Of a DNA stretch of 64,000 nt, positions 23,001-37,500 are shown piece by piece (the first letter of the stretch is position 1; every line of letters starts with the position of its first letter). Under the pieces are notes generated by a model, which worked only from the letters and a program-made list of their open reading frames with translations, was not told where the DNA came from and ran no database searches. The translations under genes and the position numbers were made by a program. Origin of the DNA: Phorcus lineatus. Lineage: Eukaryota > Mollusca > Gastropoda > Trochida > Trochidae. The stretch covers positions 70,449,022-70,513,021 of the forward strand of contig OV121081.1 of assembly GCA_921293015.1 (NCBI GenBank). The letters are read 5' to 3'.

Positions 23001-25530
23001 TTAACAATTTGACCATTTGACCATTTCATGGTTGACCATTTCACCGAATGCAAGGAAACTGTTCCATTGCTGAAGTTCTGAGTAACATAACAACGTGGAT
23101 CATTAAACTTCTTTCGACAATTATAATAGTGTACTTTATAATCCTGCCTATAACTCACCAAACTGACAAAGCTTTACACATTGGATCATATCGCCGTATC
23201 TCACATGATAATAATGCCCGTTGAAATCCACTCTTGCACGTTAAGTCAAGGGACATACAGTTTATGAAAGTATATGTATGTTGTTGAGGTCAATTATATC
23301 GAACGTTGTCAATGCTGTTATATAGAAGAAGTAATGGCTGTTACTTTAAGGTTAAGTATAGTGACAATAAGACGTTTTTATTAAATATTTTTGAATCAAC
23401 TAATAAAGACTACCGCCAGCCAATGATTCACCTTATATGTTAAAAACATCAGTGTGAAAGGGTGAGATTCTATTCATTAAATCACATAATTTGTATTAGG
23501 TGTCCAGTTTAATGATCGCAGTGGTGTGGTAAGATAGTAGCGTCATCAGCATTATACCGTCATATCATTGGTACGTCATTTTTGGCAAACTTTGACGTCA
23601 TAGAATTGTAATCTCTGTTCTTAATGATATCGCATCGTTTTTAGATAGTGATGTAATCAACTGGATGTCTCATTTATAATATGTATCGTAACTAAAGACT
23701 TGAAAACTTTCACAACCTTTTTAGTTATTGCCAGTTCCCATTGAGTTTTATGACCCGAACGTTGCTTCGTACATTGAAGATTGAAATCGATACTTATGCT
23801 CACACAAGAGGAAATCACCAATGCGTACTGTGAGTGGAAAACGCGACGTGATATGACCCGGACGATGTCCCGTACATCAGTGTATTGAAATCAATACTCT
23901 GCTTTAAACAAGAGAAAATCAGTAAAGCGTTCAATAACAGTGGAGTACCCCAAACAGGTATACATTTGCTGTCTTCTTTAACTCGGTGTAAATGAAATGA
24001 AATTCATCAAAATTCACTTATTTCTTTAGTTTTAAACATATCTCATCGGTGAAAAAGAACTCCCTGAGTTTAGTAAATTGTTAACAAATCTGTTGAATTC
24101 ATGTAATGTTGCTTGACTTAAACATTTATACTTTTCAGTTAAAACAGTTACAAATGTAAACATGTTGTAATAATTTCATTGAATTTCTAGAAATTGTCTG
24201 GATCTATATTTAATCGCTATATCAAGACTTGTTCAAACATGCTAACAGAAATATCTAGATGTACAAAAGACCATACCTGTAATGCTCACGGAATAGACAT
24301 ACTTTATTGCGAGCTATTGCGTCCCTCTATGGAATCGTCTCACATTCACTCTTCTGTTGATTAATTCCTTCCTAATTTCTTTTCTTGAGGATACCTTCGT
24401 CATTACGGCTTTTAATGACTCTTTGTATAATCAAAATAACCATAATACACGTTACGATCCCGAGATATTCACAGAAGGTTTATTGTTGACATATGGTAAC
24501 GGACACTGTACTCTTCACGGTTGAATACATTCAAGGCTGAAATCCAGTTATTATCCAACGTTATTTGTAGTTAAAGCTGTCAAAAAAGCCTTGTAAGTAT
24601 TAATGAGTCGAATAACAATAAGTTACTTGATTCTTTTTGATGAAGTGAACAGTGTAGTTTTATGAGAAATATTCATTTTGTATATTCTTAACAATATGCA
24701 AATAAAGGTTCCCGTTGAGTTTGAAACTTATATTCTACGCAACTGACTCGTGAAATATTTACGTTTTGACCTCACTCCCTGACTCTATCCAATCATATAC
24801 TTTTATATCTGTCATATTCTATATACACATATTTCTGTAACGGTGTTATTTGTTAAGGAGAGTAATTCGTAGATTTGTCTTGGAAATTATTTTAAGTTAT
24901 GAAACTAAAAGCATAAAAAGGTTAAGAATGAACAACAAACATGAATCTTTCCCTTATTCCTTTGATCAAACTTGATATCCCATTTCCCTTAACATTCAAC
25001 ATATTATGCAATGTAAATTCGATGATGAGGGACTATATGTTTTAATGACATTCAATACCATTGACAAAGATTGAAACGATTACAATGGTTGACTGGGCAG
25101 CGCAGAGCAACAATAATTGGATGCCTGGATTTTAGAGCAGAAGGTTAAAAATATTCATAAATAAACATTCACTGACATTCCATCTCAAAGAAGAAGATGA
25201 TAATGATGTGTTTTAGGGGGATTGATCTCAATGGTCGATGGTGTTTCTACACCAGGTTTATAAATCTTTCATCCCAGTTAAACATTGACTATCTCTCTCT
25301 TACCGTCGAATATAATGTTTATATCATCATATTAACATCACATTTTAGAAATAGTATTAATATCACGTGATAATGTCACAGTCTAAATGAATGAAATATG
25401 GATATCTATATCGATATTTATGTCATATATTTCATTTCTCCACCCATGCAGTTCCATAGTTTAAGTTGAAGTTCTAGCTTGTTTACCAATCCAATTCTTT
25501 TCTGAAATAAATATGTTTAAACCATAGTTT
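20100..25530. other. Gene-free stretch between the secreted gene and the ARM-TIR-SAM gene
   Basis: I find no supported gene in about 5.4 kb. A minus-strand NVWFGDESQI-like phrase at about 20930-20985 suggests a badly decayed Tc1-type transposase but cannot be extended. A short GC-rich inverted repeat (GGCCCGGAT...ATCCGGGCC) lies at about 21179-21202. A diverged duplication of about 120 bp runs through 23750-23950 (GACCCGAACGTTGCTTCGTAC against GACCCGGACGATGTCCCGTAC). The noncoding first exon(s) of the next gene should lie at the right end but cannot be placed. Confidence 0.45.
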
Positions 25531-25541
25531 AGGACAGGAGG

Positions 25542-28500
25542 ATGCTGGGACGGAAGGTATCGCGCCAGGCCCTGATCCCTGGTGGAGGCACGGCCAGGAG
25601 ACTGTTGACAGAAGAAGAGCAACTCAAGGCGGAGATCAAGATACACCCTCAACTGCAATCAACCCTCGAAGGATTCGACAAACTCCTCAAACTTCTCAGC
25701 AATCCTGGCGGAGATAAAAACATTTTGTTAAAGACGTTGATAACCAACTTCGAAAATGCATTCGAGACTTTCTCCATTGACAAACTTCGAGCTATCATGG
25801 GAAACTATCTGGCTTTGAACGGTTTTGCAGAAAAGCTGTATGACCTTTACGAGTTCCTGATGACCTCTGCTGACGTCCAGACGGTCACTTCCGGTTTCAT
25901 CCGGAAGTACCAAGAGAAGGTGGAGGTAAAGCTGCTACTGGAGGTCAGAAAGGCCTTGTGGACATGCACTGACAACAGCTACATCATGGTGGAGAGGATC
26001 GCCAACACCAACTTGTTCAAGTACCTTCTTGTCGACGTGGCGGCCATCGGCAAGACTCTGCCTGTGGTTGAGGTGATGTTGTTTTAACAATGCTATGAAA
26101 TGGAAGTTTTTCGTAATGAAACATTTTCTTCAGATATTTCTCTTTAGCTTACACACATATATATGAACTGCACAGTACTTATCATAATTGATTGTACGAG
26201 TGCATCATATTCACTATTTGTTATGTAAACATTTACGATAATTTCCAAACGTAATTTTTAAAACCTATGTACGGTAGATACAAAGGAAAATATATATTGA
26301 GAATGTTTAGTCGATTGACTAACTAGTATTTATATAAATTAGATGCACACTTATGCACACTTGACTTATTGATATCTATATGGCGTTTTTATCTAGTACG
26401 ATTCAAAACGAGATAATATCCTAATCTTTACATTAAGAGATGAAGTTGCAATTTCATGGGCAATATTTGAATTGAACTCATGACAGATTGCAGTTTAGCT
26501 TTGTGTCATTTTAACAAACAATTGACCTCTATCTTGCCATTACACCTATAGATAATGACTGAATTCGATTTCTAAAAAGCCTCAGTAAAAACTTCTTTAT
26601 CAGCCCCCGTTTTTTACACAGGTAAAAGGTAATCATATAAGAATAAAAAGATCAAAACAAGGAAACATATTTTAATAATGTTTCACGCCCTTTTGGCATT
26701 TGAATTCTAGAATTATCATTTCAATTGAAACATAAAAAGTGATATAGTTTGTTGTAATGTGATGTAATGATGTCATTCTTTTAAACATATATTTTGTGAC
26801 TGATTAAGCAAATTCCCAAAACTTTCGAATTAATAAAATTATGGTTTATGCTAAATCCCCTTTAAATTACTTGATCATGATTAAGTTGTTAGAATTATAC
26901 ATATCCCCTTTTGTGCGGAATAGTAATTAAGTTAACTTATCGTTCTCAAAACAATAACAAATGTTTTTTAAAATGGCATTACCGTAGTCTGTCAATAAAT
27001 GTCGAACAAACAACAACCGGTTAGTTCGTTACAGTGCATGATAAATATCATCGTTACAGTGCATGATAAATATAATGAAACATGTAAAAGTAAACTTGGG
27101 TAACTTCATTGTGGTTTTTAAAAGTTATCTGTCTCAGCATGTCAAGCTTGACTAAAAGATATTTATTATCATACGAGTGTAGTTTATAATGGTAAGAGGG
27201 GTGTCTCATAAGTAGTCAGCCAATGTTATCTTCGTCCAGTGTTTGAACTGTTTTCATATATTTTAAAGGACTAATATCATCAGTCACAGCATAAAATTTT
27301 ACAAATCTGGGCCTAGATTTTCGAAGCTCTCTTAGTGCTTAGATAGTCGTAGGTCAATGCTGATGGTACTTACGACTATCAAAGTGCTAAGAGAGCTTCG
27401 AAAATCTAGGCCCTGGTTGATATGCTTTTTAACAACTTAGTCATTCTAAAACATTTGGGTATAATGCCTGAAAGATTTAGCATAAAACGATAATTATCTT
27501 TCTCTGTGACAATCTTATATAATGATATGCCTTGCAGTTGTTTCAGTTAAAACATATCCATAGAAGTATGGTATGATTTCATGTCACAATAAATACTCAA
27601 ATGTTCTAGTTTTGATGGGGTTTGTAACTCATTCTAGTATAATAAAATCAACAGCTCCAGAAATTTGTGCTTGTTAACTGTGAGACCAATCATTTTTGAG
27701 TGTGAACATGTGGCATCATGTTTGAGTAAATGAAAATGAAAATCTGCGTGAAATCCTTACAGTCGTTTTAAAACGATAGGCATTGCAAAAGGGCATGAGA
27801 ACGTCCACAATGAATTCAAGATAACTTTTACATCTGTCATACACTATGGTACCATCTTGAATATTTTTGTCCAAAACATGGCAATATATATTTACTGATG
27901 AGTTTCATGGTTTTGATAGTACCTACATTAATGACAAAACAAGTTCCTTTATGTTGAAGATCCTAAGTAGAATTAGATATTGAAAACATATCGTTTTCTT
28001 CTCAAGGCCATCTACTTATGGAACACCCCTCGTACGTGATGACACAGAGTTGATAGGGCACGATAAGAGGTATATCCATTTCATAGTCACAAACAGGTTG
28101 TCATGTCAACTGTCAGGATAATTCCATCAACTAGGTCAAGCTCGAGATCGTGACTCCGTATGACTGAGAAGAGCCTTTAAGACTCTTCTGTCACTCAAAA
28201 TTTTAATTTTTCTTGCCAAAATATATCCCTGTTTATAAAAGTGATATGTGTACGTAGACATCTGGTGAGGTGTTATGTGAGAACATTTCCTGTATTCGTT
28301 GGTTTATAACTCTATTTCTGTACATGCATTTAATAACGTACTTTATTATGAATACTTTATGCCCTTGCAAATAGGCCAAAAATCCTTTGTAAATCTTCGT
28401 AAAGGTCCATTTGGTACTTTTGATTGTCAACACAAATGATAGTTCATTTCATTCATAGCTGTTTTAACCAGGATAACACTTTCCAAAAATATTGGTTCAG

Positions 28501-31500
28501 CTATCTACAAAATTATTATTGATATCACCTTTCATTCGCAGTTGATATAAAATATGTCTTTTCCGTCCTTTCACTTTTCTATTCTGACCAACGTTTCGTA
28601 AAAACATTGACAGTTATTTCTTTTTTCACCACTTAGAAAAACCCCACAATCTTTGAAATCAGTTCGTTGATACTCTTTACTAAATGTCAGCGACAGGTCT
28701 TGGTTATACATGATCTAGATTCATACACTGTAATTCCTGTGTCTTCATTGAAACTATTTTACCTTTACGTCATAAACGGTAATAACAATAATACAATGTC
28801 ATGCTACACAAAAATTTTAACCGACTGCTACATATTATTTTCTAACACATCTTATGTTTGCTTAAGTATAAAAATACTTAAAAATATCTAGTTTAGACTC
28901 TCGTTCCTTTAAAATTTTCTACTGTAAGTTTAAATATCAACGCTGAGGCATCCTCTTAAAGAAAAATATAAAATGTAAAAATATTGCCTTATAATTACTT
29001 TTAGGAAGACGACCTAGCGTTCGACACAGCGGTGGGTATTTTATACAACTGTTCCCGACACCACGTAACCAGACATCGGTACAGGGAGTTAAACGCTGTC
29101 GACATCTTCTTACCCTTCATGAAGGCAAAATCCACCAGTGAGCATCTGCATATCAAATAATTACTTCACCTGTCTAAAATGTTAGTGAATCTTGTAACTT
29201 ATTGTTGTATATGTTCAAACAATTGTTAGGACTTTCAAAATAACTTAAAAAATGATTTTAAATTGGGATATCGTTAAATCTGGATATGAAACTGGCCACA
29301 AGCAAATCAAACAATGATTTATAGTGTTGATAGGTTTTCTATATCAATTATAGGGTCTTAGCTAACCTGGTAAACCCAATAGCAATAGAAATAGTCGTCA
29401 TATTTTCACGATTGTGTAAAACAACGAAAGAAGATAGAAGCTTAAAGAATAACTAGATAAAGAACGATATATAACGTATTCCTTTAAACACTGAAGCATG
29501 TAGATTTGATGTTGATTTTACCAGTTTTGCGCCTTCAGTGGATAGAGGATCAACATATTGTTTTCTGCAGATGTTCATTTAAAATGTTCAATCTGTTAGC
29601 TGATGAAATGAATTACTTAGAGTAAGTTAGTACTAAAAAAGTGTGAACTCGTTTTCCAACACAACAGAAGCACTGTCTGATCGAAGGTGAAAAACATTTG
29701 ATGTCACCCGAAAGGTGCCTCAGTCCAAATTTAAAACGTGCATCGAAGCATGTTCACCTGAGGGAAGATTTAGTTGGACCTGCATTTAATGAAGCGAGGT
29801 ATCTAAGATATTCTACGTAAATTTCAAGTGCCTTAAGCAGCAATGTTAAGTGATTTTGATTGTTTTGCATTTTTCTACGAGATTTGTAAATAAACATGTA
29901 GAGTCATCTCAAGTAAAGAATACAAAATACGAAGACTTCTGTGTCTATGTTATTAATTTTCATAATTTCAGTTCTTTTCATCATCAGTTTAGTTACTTAT
30001 GTGAATATATCGATGAGTTTAATTAAGAATGAACAAGATTTCATAACTGTAGGAGGCTTATGTTAAAAACTATTTTAGATTCAAGATCTCTCTTAAAGAC
30101 ATACTGCCCGGCTTATCTATCAAGATATCAGATAAAATCAATTTTTCTTGGAGAAAAAGGGACATATTTTACTGTCATCTTTGTCTTCTCTCACAAATGT
30201 TGAACGCCTTCATTTAGCTATCAATGAACAGTTGAACGGAAAATAGTCTCTGATTGAGGAAACGAGCAATAAATCTAATCAATCTATATTACAAATATGC
30301 ATATGATCAAAGTTTTCATATGCATGTATTCACTTATCTTCATATCCACATGCCTCTTTGTACTACACAGAGGTCAAGCTCACCACACTCCTTGTGCTCG
30401 CCCACATCGTGGATGAATCAAAGAACAAACTCCTTATAGCGGATGTCACCGTTTTCGACTTTCTCATCGACATGGTAACACGATCGTGGGAAAATGTCGA
30501 CCATCGCTGTTACCAAGGTAACTCATTCTTCAGTTCCTCCGAGCTCTTGAATGGTCTCACAGCTCTGGCCAAAAATGACGACAACAAACGCCTCCTGATG
30601 CAGAAAGGCGCCCTGAAAGTCTTGGAAAAGTTCCTTACGAAGGGAAAAGAATCTGAACAGACAGAAGCTTTGAACTGCATCCGGGAGTTGTCCTTCAACG
30701 AGGAGAACAGGGGTGTTATCAATGTGAGTATACAGTGTGTAGTTGAAGTGTACATAAAATCACTGCCATTATAAATTGTAGAGGATCAGCAATTAAGCCT
30801 GTGGTGTCCGAGGACGTTTTCTTGATGCCATTTAACCAAAGAAGCTTGACTTTTACTTTGGCAACCACATGTCTTTCTCGTATCACACCAGTGAGGCCAC
30901 TGATGTTTTTTGAGCATTGGGAATAAGCCACTCCAACAGTTGTTGGGGTCGAATATGCCAAACACTATTAATGGTGTCATTTGTTCGAGACAGTTGTTAA
31001 AGTATCATCCTAATGCTAATCAGTTCAGTAGAGTGACAATGTAAAGGAAGTCGACATACTGATCGAAAACCGGACAATGACCCGCTCCAATAAGTCAACC
31101 GTGATTTTGGAAAATTATATAGAGCACTGATGATGGGACGTACTTTTCAATAACCTATTTGTGGGAAGTACTTATTTAATTTACGTTATGAAAAGACCCA
31201 CAGAAAGGACGAAAATATTCCATTGACCTAATGGTAGGACCTACGTATTTCTTTGACTTACTGATAGGACATACATATTTAATTGACCTAATAATAAGAC
31301 ATGCATATTTCATTTACCTTATGATAAGACGTGCTTATTTAATTTACGTCATGAAAGGGGGTGCGTATTTCATGAAACTACTGAAAGGAGGTACTTGACC
31401 TAATGCTGAACATACTTATTTCATTAACCTTATGGTAGGACGTACCTATTTCATTAACCTTATGATAGGACGTACTTATTTCATTGACCTGGTGATAGGA

Positions 31501-34500
31501 CTTACTTATTTCATTGACGTGGTGATAGGACGTACTTATTTCATTAACCTTATTATAGCACGTACGTATTTCATTGACGTGGTGATAGGACGTACGTACT
31601 TCATTAACCCAACTGGACGTACTTATTTCATTTTTATAGGGCTCACTTGTTTGATTGACCCAATGATAAGGCGCACTTGTTTCATTGATCCAATGATAGA
31701 GCGTATTTGTTTTATTGAACCAATGATAGGGGGCATTTGTTTTATTGAACCAATGATAGGGGGCACTTGTTTCTTTGATCCAATGATAGGGCGCACTTGT
31801 TTCATTGATCCAATGATAGAGCGTATTTGTTTTATTGAACCAATGATAGGGCGCACTTGTTTGATTGACCCAATGATAGGGCTCACTTGTTTCATTGATC
31901 CAATGATAGAGCGTATTTGTTTTATTGAACCAATGATAGGGGGCATTTGTTTTATTGAACCAATGATAGGGGGCACTTGTTTCATTGATCCAATGATAGG
32001 GCGCACTTGTTTCATTGATCCAATGATAGAGCGTATTTGTTTTATTGAACCAATGATAGGGCGCACTTGTTTGATTGACCCAATGATAGGGCTCACTTGT
32101 TTCATTGATCCAATGATAGAGCGTATTTGTTTTATTGAACCAATGATAGGGCGCACTTGTTTTATTGAACCAATGATAGGGGGCATTTGTTTAATTGCCC
32201 CAATGATGGGGAGCATTTGTTTTATTGACCTAATGATAGGACATTCTTGTTTTATTAACCCAATGAAAGGGCGTACGTATGCCACTGACTCAATGTTAGG
32301 ACATACTTATTTCCTTTACGCAATGAAAAGACGTAATTGTCTCCCCCTAGGCCAACAAGGTTCTGATGGAAGTTCTAATGGAGAAAGAGGACTCTGGCAA
32401 CCAGGATATTGCTAAGTCGGCCCAGTACATTCGTTGGGGACTCGTCAACAAGATGATGATTCAAGCGGGTGAGCTTAGAAGTTTGATACACCTATTCTTA
32501 AATCATGTTATTCTTAGCTTTGGGTTTGCAATTTCAATATGGTGAGTGTTAATTGTGCAGCTAAATTGAGTGAATGGAAGAATAATAAGATACTTTGCCA
32601 AGGAACGTTTTGCAGGGAGAGATATTCCCAAGTTACTAACCAGGACATATCATATATGAACCAATACATGCACTTCGCTCCTGTTTTACTGTTTTAACGT
32701 GTTTTAATATAATACGCTAGATAGTGTATATAAATATCGCAGGTTGCAAAAAGGAAACCGTGCAGGTAGCATATGTAAGGAGTCTGTAGCAGACGTGTCT
32801 GATATTTCATTACAATAATAATCTTTAATTTTTAGGCAAATAAAAAACTAAAACGACGACTGGAATTACGGTTGAAAGTTAATTTGCAAATCCTAATACG
32901 ACCTTTCAGATTTTGTCACAAATCAATCGGAAACGGCTTTGATGATCAGAATAAGATAAAAACGTTTAGATCTAAAGAATAGACGTCCCTTTCACATTCA
33001 AGCAATCTTCACAACGCCAGTTTAACCCAGAGACCATACGTTGTCTAAACCTTTTTTTGTCTTTAAATCGGTTTCTTGCCGAGACAAATCATATCTTTCA
33101 GCTATGCCTTTATCAAAGAGCATGTCTATTTACAAAATAAAAACATCCAGAGCCACCCCCCATTTAAATTGTGCTTTAAAACACTGTGGTTTTCTAGAAC
33201 GTTTGTTTGCATTTCAGGTTTACAACGAAAGCAGTCGTTCTTCGCGGGTCAGAAATCAGGTCACGTCATGCTAAGCTATAGTTGGTCCAATCAAAAGGCA
33301 GTACTACGAGTAAGTTTTAACCTTATGTATGCAATTTATAAAATGACGAAACCGTTTCGGTTAAGGAAACTAAGATATTTTGAAATAAATCTTTGTAAAC
33401 TACTGATCTGTTTCCCGTAGTGCTCTACGTAGTTTAAATGCTGTACGTACACGAAAGTTAGTGTCTAGAAGAAGTTGAATGGTCAATACAAATAATGAAT
33501 ATTTACCAGAGCCTAAATTCAAAAACTACAGATTTACGAGAGTCTGAAGGCCGAGGGCTACCGACTGTGGATCGATGTGGACGACATGGCAGGGTCCACA
33601 CTGGCAGCGATGGCGGGGGCGGTGGAGAAAGCCAGTGTTGTCCTCATATTCATGTCGGAGATGTACTACGATTCGCAGAACTGTCGACAGGGTAGGTACC
33701 TCAGCGTCCTGGATCTCTGCTGCCAAATTTGAAACTATGGTATTAAAGTTGAATGATTTTAGTTTAAAGGAAAATGTTAGTTTTAAGGACTTGCGAACAT
33801 TAGGTCAAGTTGAATAATAAATTAGGCTGAACATAGAGCATAACAATACAAAGGATGACTGTTCAATATAAACGTGAAGATAAACAGACTCAGTGATAAC
33901 CATATAAATTAATTGACTCCTACAGAGGCAGAGTACACGTACAAGCTAAAGAAGCCGATGATCCCTGTGTTGATGCAGGCTGGATACAGTCCCACGGGCT
34001 GGCTCGGTCTCATGGTGGGCTCCAAGTTGTACTTCGACTTCAGCCCGGGCAAGTACGACTACAACGCTAAACTGAAGGAACTGGTAAAGGAACTAGGAGA
34101 TAATGGACGTATCTCTGGGGCAGACTCGAGGCTGGTAAGTTGGTGGGATGTTTTGCAAAGTAGCTTTCAATCTTGAAAAGTATTGAAAATTTTATTCACT
34201 GCCCTCTACAACTTACCGTAGGTGGTGCATGGTCGCGTATTTCTGTCATCCAATGAAAATACCGTCTGCTAAGCTTTTGGGGCGACGTGAATAAAATACG
34301 AAATGGTTCTCATAACCTTCATGCGCTGAAACGATTGCAGTTTTGTAGGTCATATAGTGAGAGCGTTACACTTGAGATATTCTTTTTTCAACTTGAGGAA
34401 ACAAGCCCACCTAATTGTGCAAATTTGGGTTTTTTCTCAGTCCCTTTCTGACAATATTCATGTAATGTTTGCTTTGGGTATAATATTCATTTGATTTGAT

Positions 34501-37500
34501 GTCTTTTTCATCAAAAGATAAAGTTGTTTTTTTAAAATTTCCAAATATGTTATGAACCATATTGTGAACTTCAGTCCAGTTCGAAGATTAGCACAGTTTT
34601 AAGAGTTCAACTATGCTTGTAATAAGGTCAACTAGATGCAGTTACTAAGTCCGAAAAAGGCCCTCTTGTCAAACACATGCAAAATGAACTGATGAATCAA
34701 TTGCCCTTAGTATTGATATATAAAGGGAAAGGGGTTATGAACGTGTGCAAATTCTGTAACGGTGTCCAAAGGCGTTTCGATAATTTATATCATTGAATTT
34801 TAGGTTATTTGTTTGTAAACCTTTTAAACGATTATTATGATTTTTCGATGTTGATTCACTATGATAATTTGCATCAGAAGAGTGTCTCGTAATTTGCCAT
34901 ATTTTTCCTATCACGATAACATGAACAAATCATGTTCCTCTACTTCAGTCGGATGATCCAGCGCCGGGTCCAGTCCAAGAGGTCAAGAGGTCAGAACGAG
35001 TGGCCAGCTGGTCAAGCAAAGACGTTGTGGAGTGGCTCAAGAATGTCCATATGTTCCAGTGAGATAAGACTAAAATTTAGTCTTTGAAAATTTTTAATAA
35101 TTTACTGTTCCTTCGCCCATAATATTTTCTTCTTTGGGCTCCTAATTTCATATGTGTATTCAGTCAATTTAGACTTGCTGTGATGTGACCTAGACTGTAT
35201 AAAAGGCTCCCTCATATACACAGTTGTGATGCAGGACAACAGTGAGATATATTACTTGCCGTGAAAGTTAATACTAAGGCATTACACAACAATTAATTTT
35301 TTTCAAAAATCACCAATCCCGTAAACAAAATTATTCAAATGCATATCCTTTTGTTCTTGATAATAATTTGATTGATAAAAGTATAAACGAAATAGGTGTA
35401 GTAGTTATAGCAATTATTCACTCAGGCATACATGTGGGACATTTTTCCAACAATAGGTTATCGAGGATTGATTATTATAATTAATACAATGTTTACATCT
35501 CTGTTTGATAATTAAAGTTACATGATTAAAATAATACATCAAATTTTCATTGAATTTACGTCTACCACAAATTATCAAGTTCTCTAATTTGCAGTTGTGC
35601 GTCGTTGAGGACTTTAACAGGAGAAGAGCTCCTGTTTCTTCAGCACTTATCAGAAAAGGTGAGATATCATATTGTTATCAGTCATAGGGACAGCACCACT
35701 TAATAATTTGGTGATAACAAAACGTTATAGCATTTATCATAACCGCTGCAGTCAATTCGGGTCATTTGTAAAGGGGAATTATTACTCGAATCACTCGTAA
35801 AATGTAGAAGAGAATAGCTCATTGTATCCTCTCGTTAACATATAAAACGGCGAATTTCTATTATTTAACCGCAACCATAGAAAAGGGCTAATGTCCTATT
35901 CTCTTTATTCTTTAGGGTTAATGTCCATTCATGCCATCATTAACATTTAATCAGGAAATATGTCCTCGTAAACATGAAGAGGGGAATATATCCCCTATCT
36001 CCTTATATACAAATTCAATATTTCCACGTATCTCTCCGTAAACATCCGAAAGAAAAAATCACCCGCATCTCCTTGTAAAAACGGAATATCTCCTCGTAAA
36101 CATTGAAAATGATTTATCTCCTCGTATATCCTTGTACAAATTGAAAATATCATATTTCCTTGTACAGAGATGGAATATATAATCGCATTTCCTCGTAATA
36201 AGTTGCAGGAATTATCTCAATGTATGTCTTTGCAAACATGAAACAGGGAATACCTAGAAATTGATTCTCTCTTTTTTTAAATCATACCAAGTTGATCAGA
36301 GAAATAGATTATATGTCAGAGAAATTAATTCAATTCGATGATATTCGAACTAAATGATTGCCATGAATTCTTCTCTGTAACGTTTTCTTTGTAGTAAAAT
36401 ACATCATTCTAATAAAAAAATGTGAATCGTAGCATATTTGTAGAAGATACAGTTTGTTGAGATCTTAGAAAAACACATAATGGTTACTTTAGCTGCCTCA
36501 CCGAATGTTGCCTGATATATCTAATTCAAACAAGAACGCTTGTTTATAAAGTCGAGTGTTAACATATGATCCATCAGATCATTCTGTGTCATCTGTGATG
36601 AATGAAGCTACATGTTAGAACGATTCATCCTAGAGAACATCACTCTGTCCGCGTGTTGTTATTAGTCAGGTGTACAGCTGACATGGGATAAAGAAATGTA
36701 AACATTGTTGGAAATATGATGATCCGTGCCTGATTTCAAGTACATGCATTTACATGCTCTTTTGTTTTTTTGACATTTGTACTTTACAGGTTAGGTATGA
36801 TTTATAGTTCACTTTTTTGTCCTTATAAAATGGTGTACACACGTCATAATGTAGAACCTGAGAAAAGCCATGGGAGTGTATTCACGACAAGTACGACAAG
36901 AAAATGACTTGCGCTACTCGTGTTAGAATAATATTTCATGTAAATTGAAAACAATTTCAACATTTTTATGTAAAAAACGCCAAAATATCTTCGGAGAAAC
37001 ACACAAATACACATGTTACAAATGTTACTAAATTCGTTTCCTTATAATGAAAGATATAATATGATACGTACACGCATTACGACGTATACGGAGTGCATTC
37101 GGGTCACTTGATAATGTTTACGGGTTAAAATGATTATAACCCTGCTCATATATGCATTATTCTACAGTAATGATGTAACAATGTTAAACTTTCACGTTAG
37201 AATGATTGATTTAACCATCTAAGCAACAAGTCAGTTGTTTTATTTACAAATGTCCTGAAATTTGTTTTTACAGAAATTTAAATTTTTATCATGTGTAGCT
37301 GTGTAGATGTAGTTACATAACCCTTATTTCAAGCTATCAATGACATATTTGATATAATTTCCATGTTGTGTTTTTGAATTTATTTTTCATGATATATTTC
37401 TTTTCATATTTCAGGCTCCGGAATTTTACTACAGTTACTTGGAAAGAAGTTTTAAGATGAAGACATTGAAAGATTTGATGAACTTTACAAATGCAGTGAA

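Noticed and set aside
31432..32415. Long open frames on both strands (327 codons + and 220 codons -) of decapeptide repeats
   Set aside because: They result from a 30-bp minisatellite without stops inside a TIR-gene intron. The plus frame ends out of frame inside exon 4, and there is no start context or homology.
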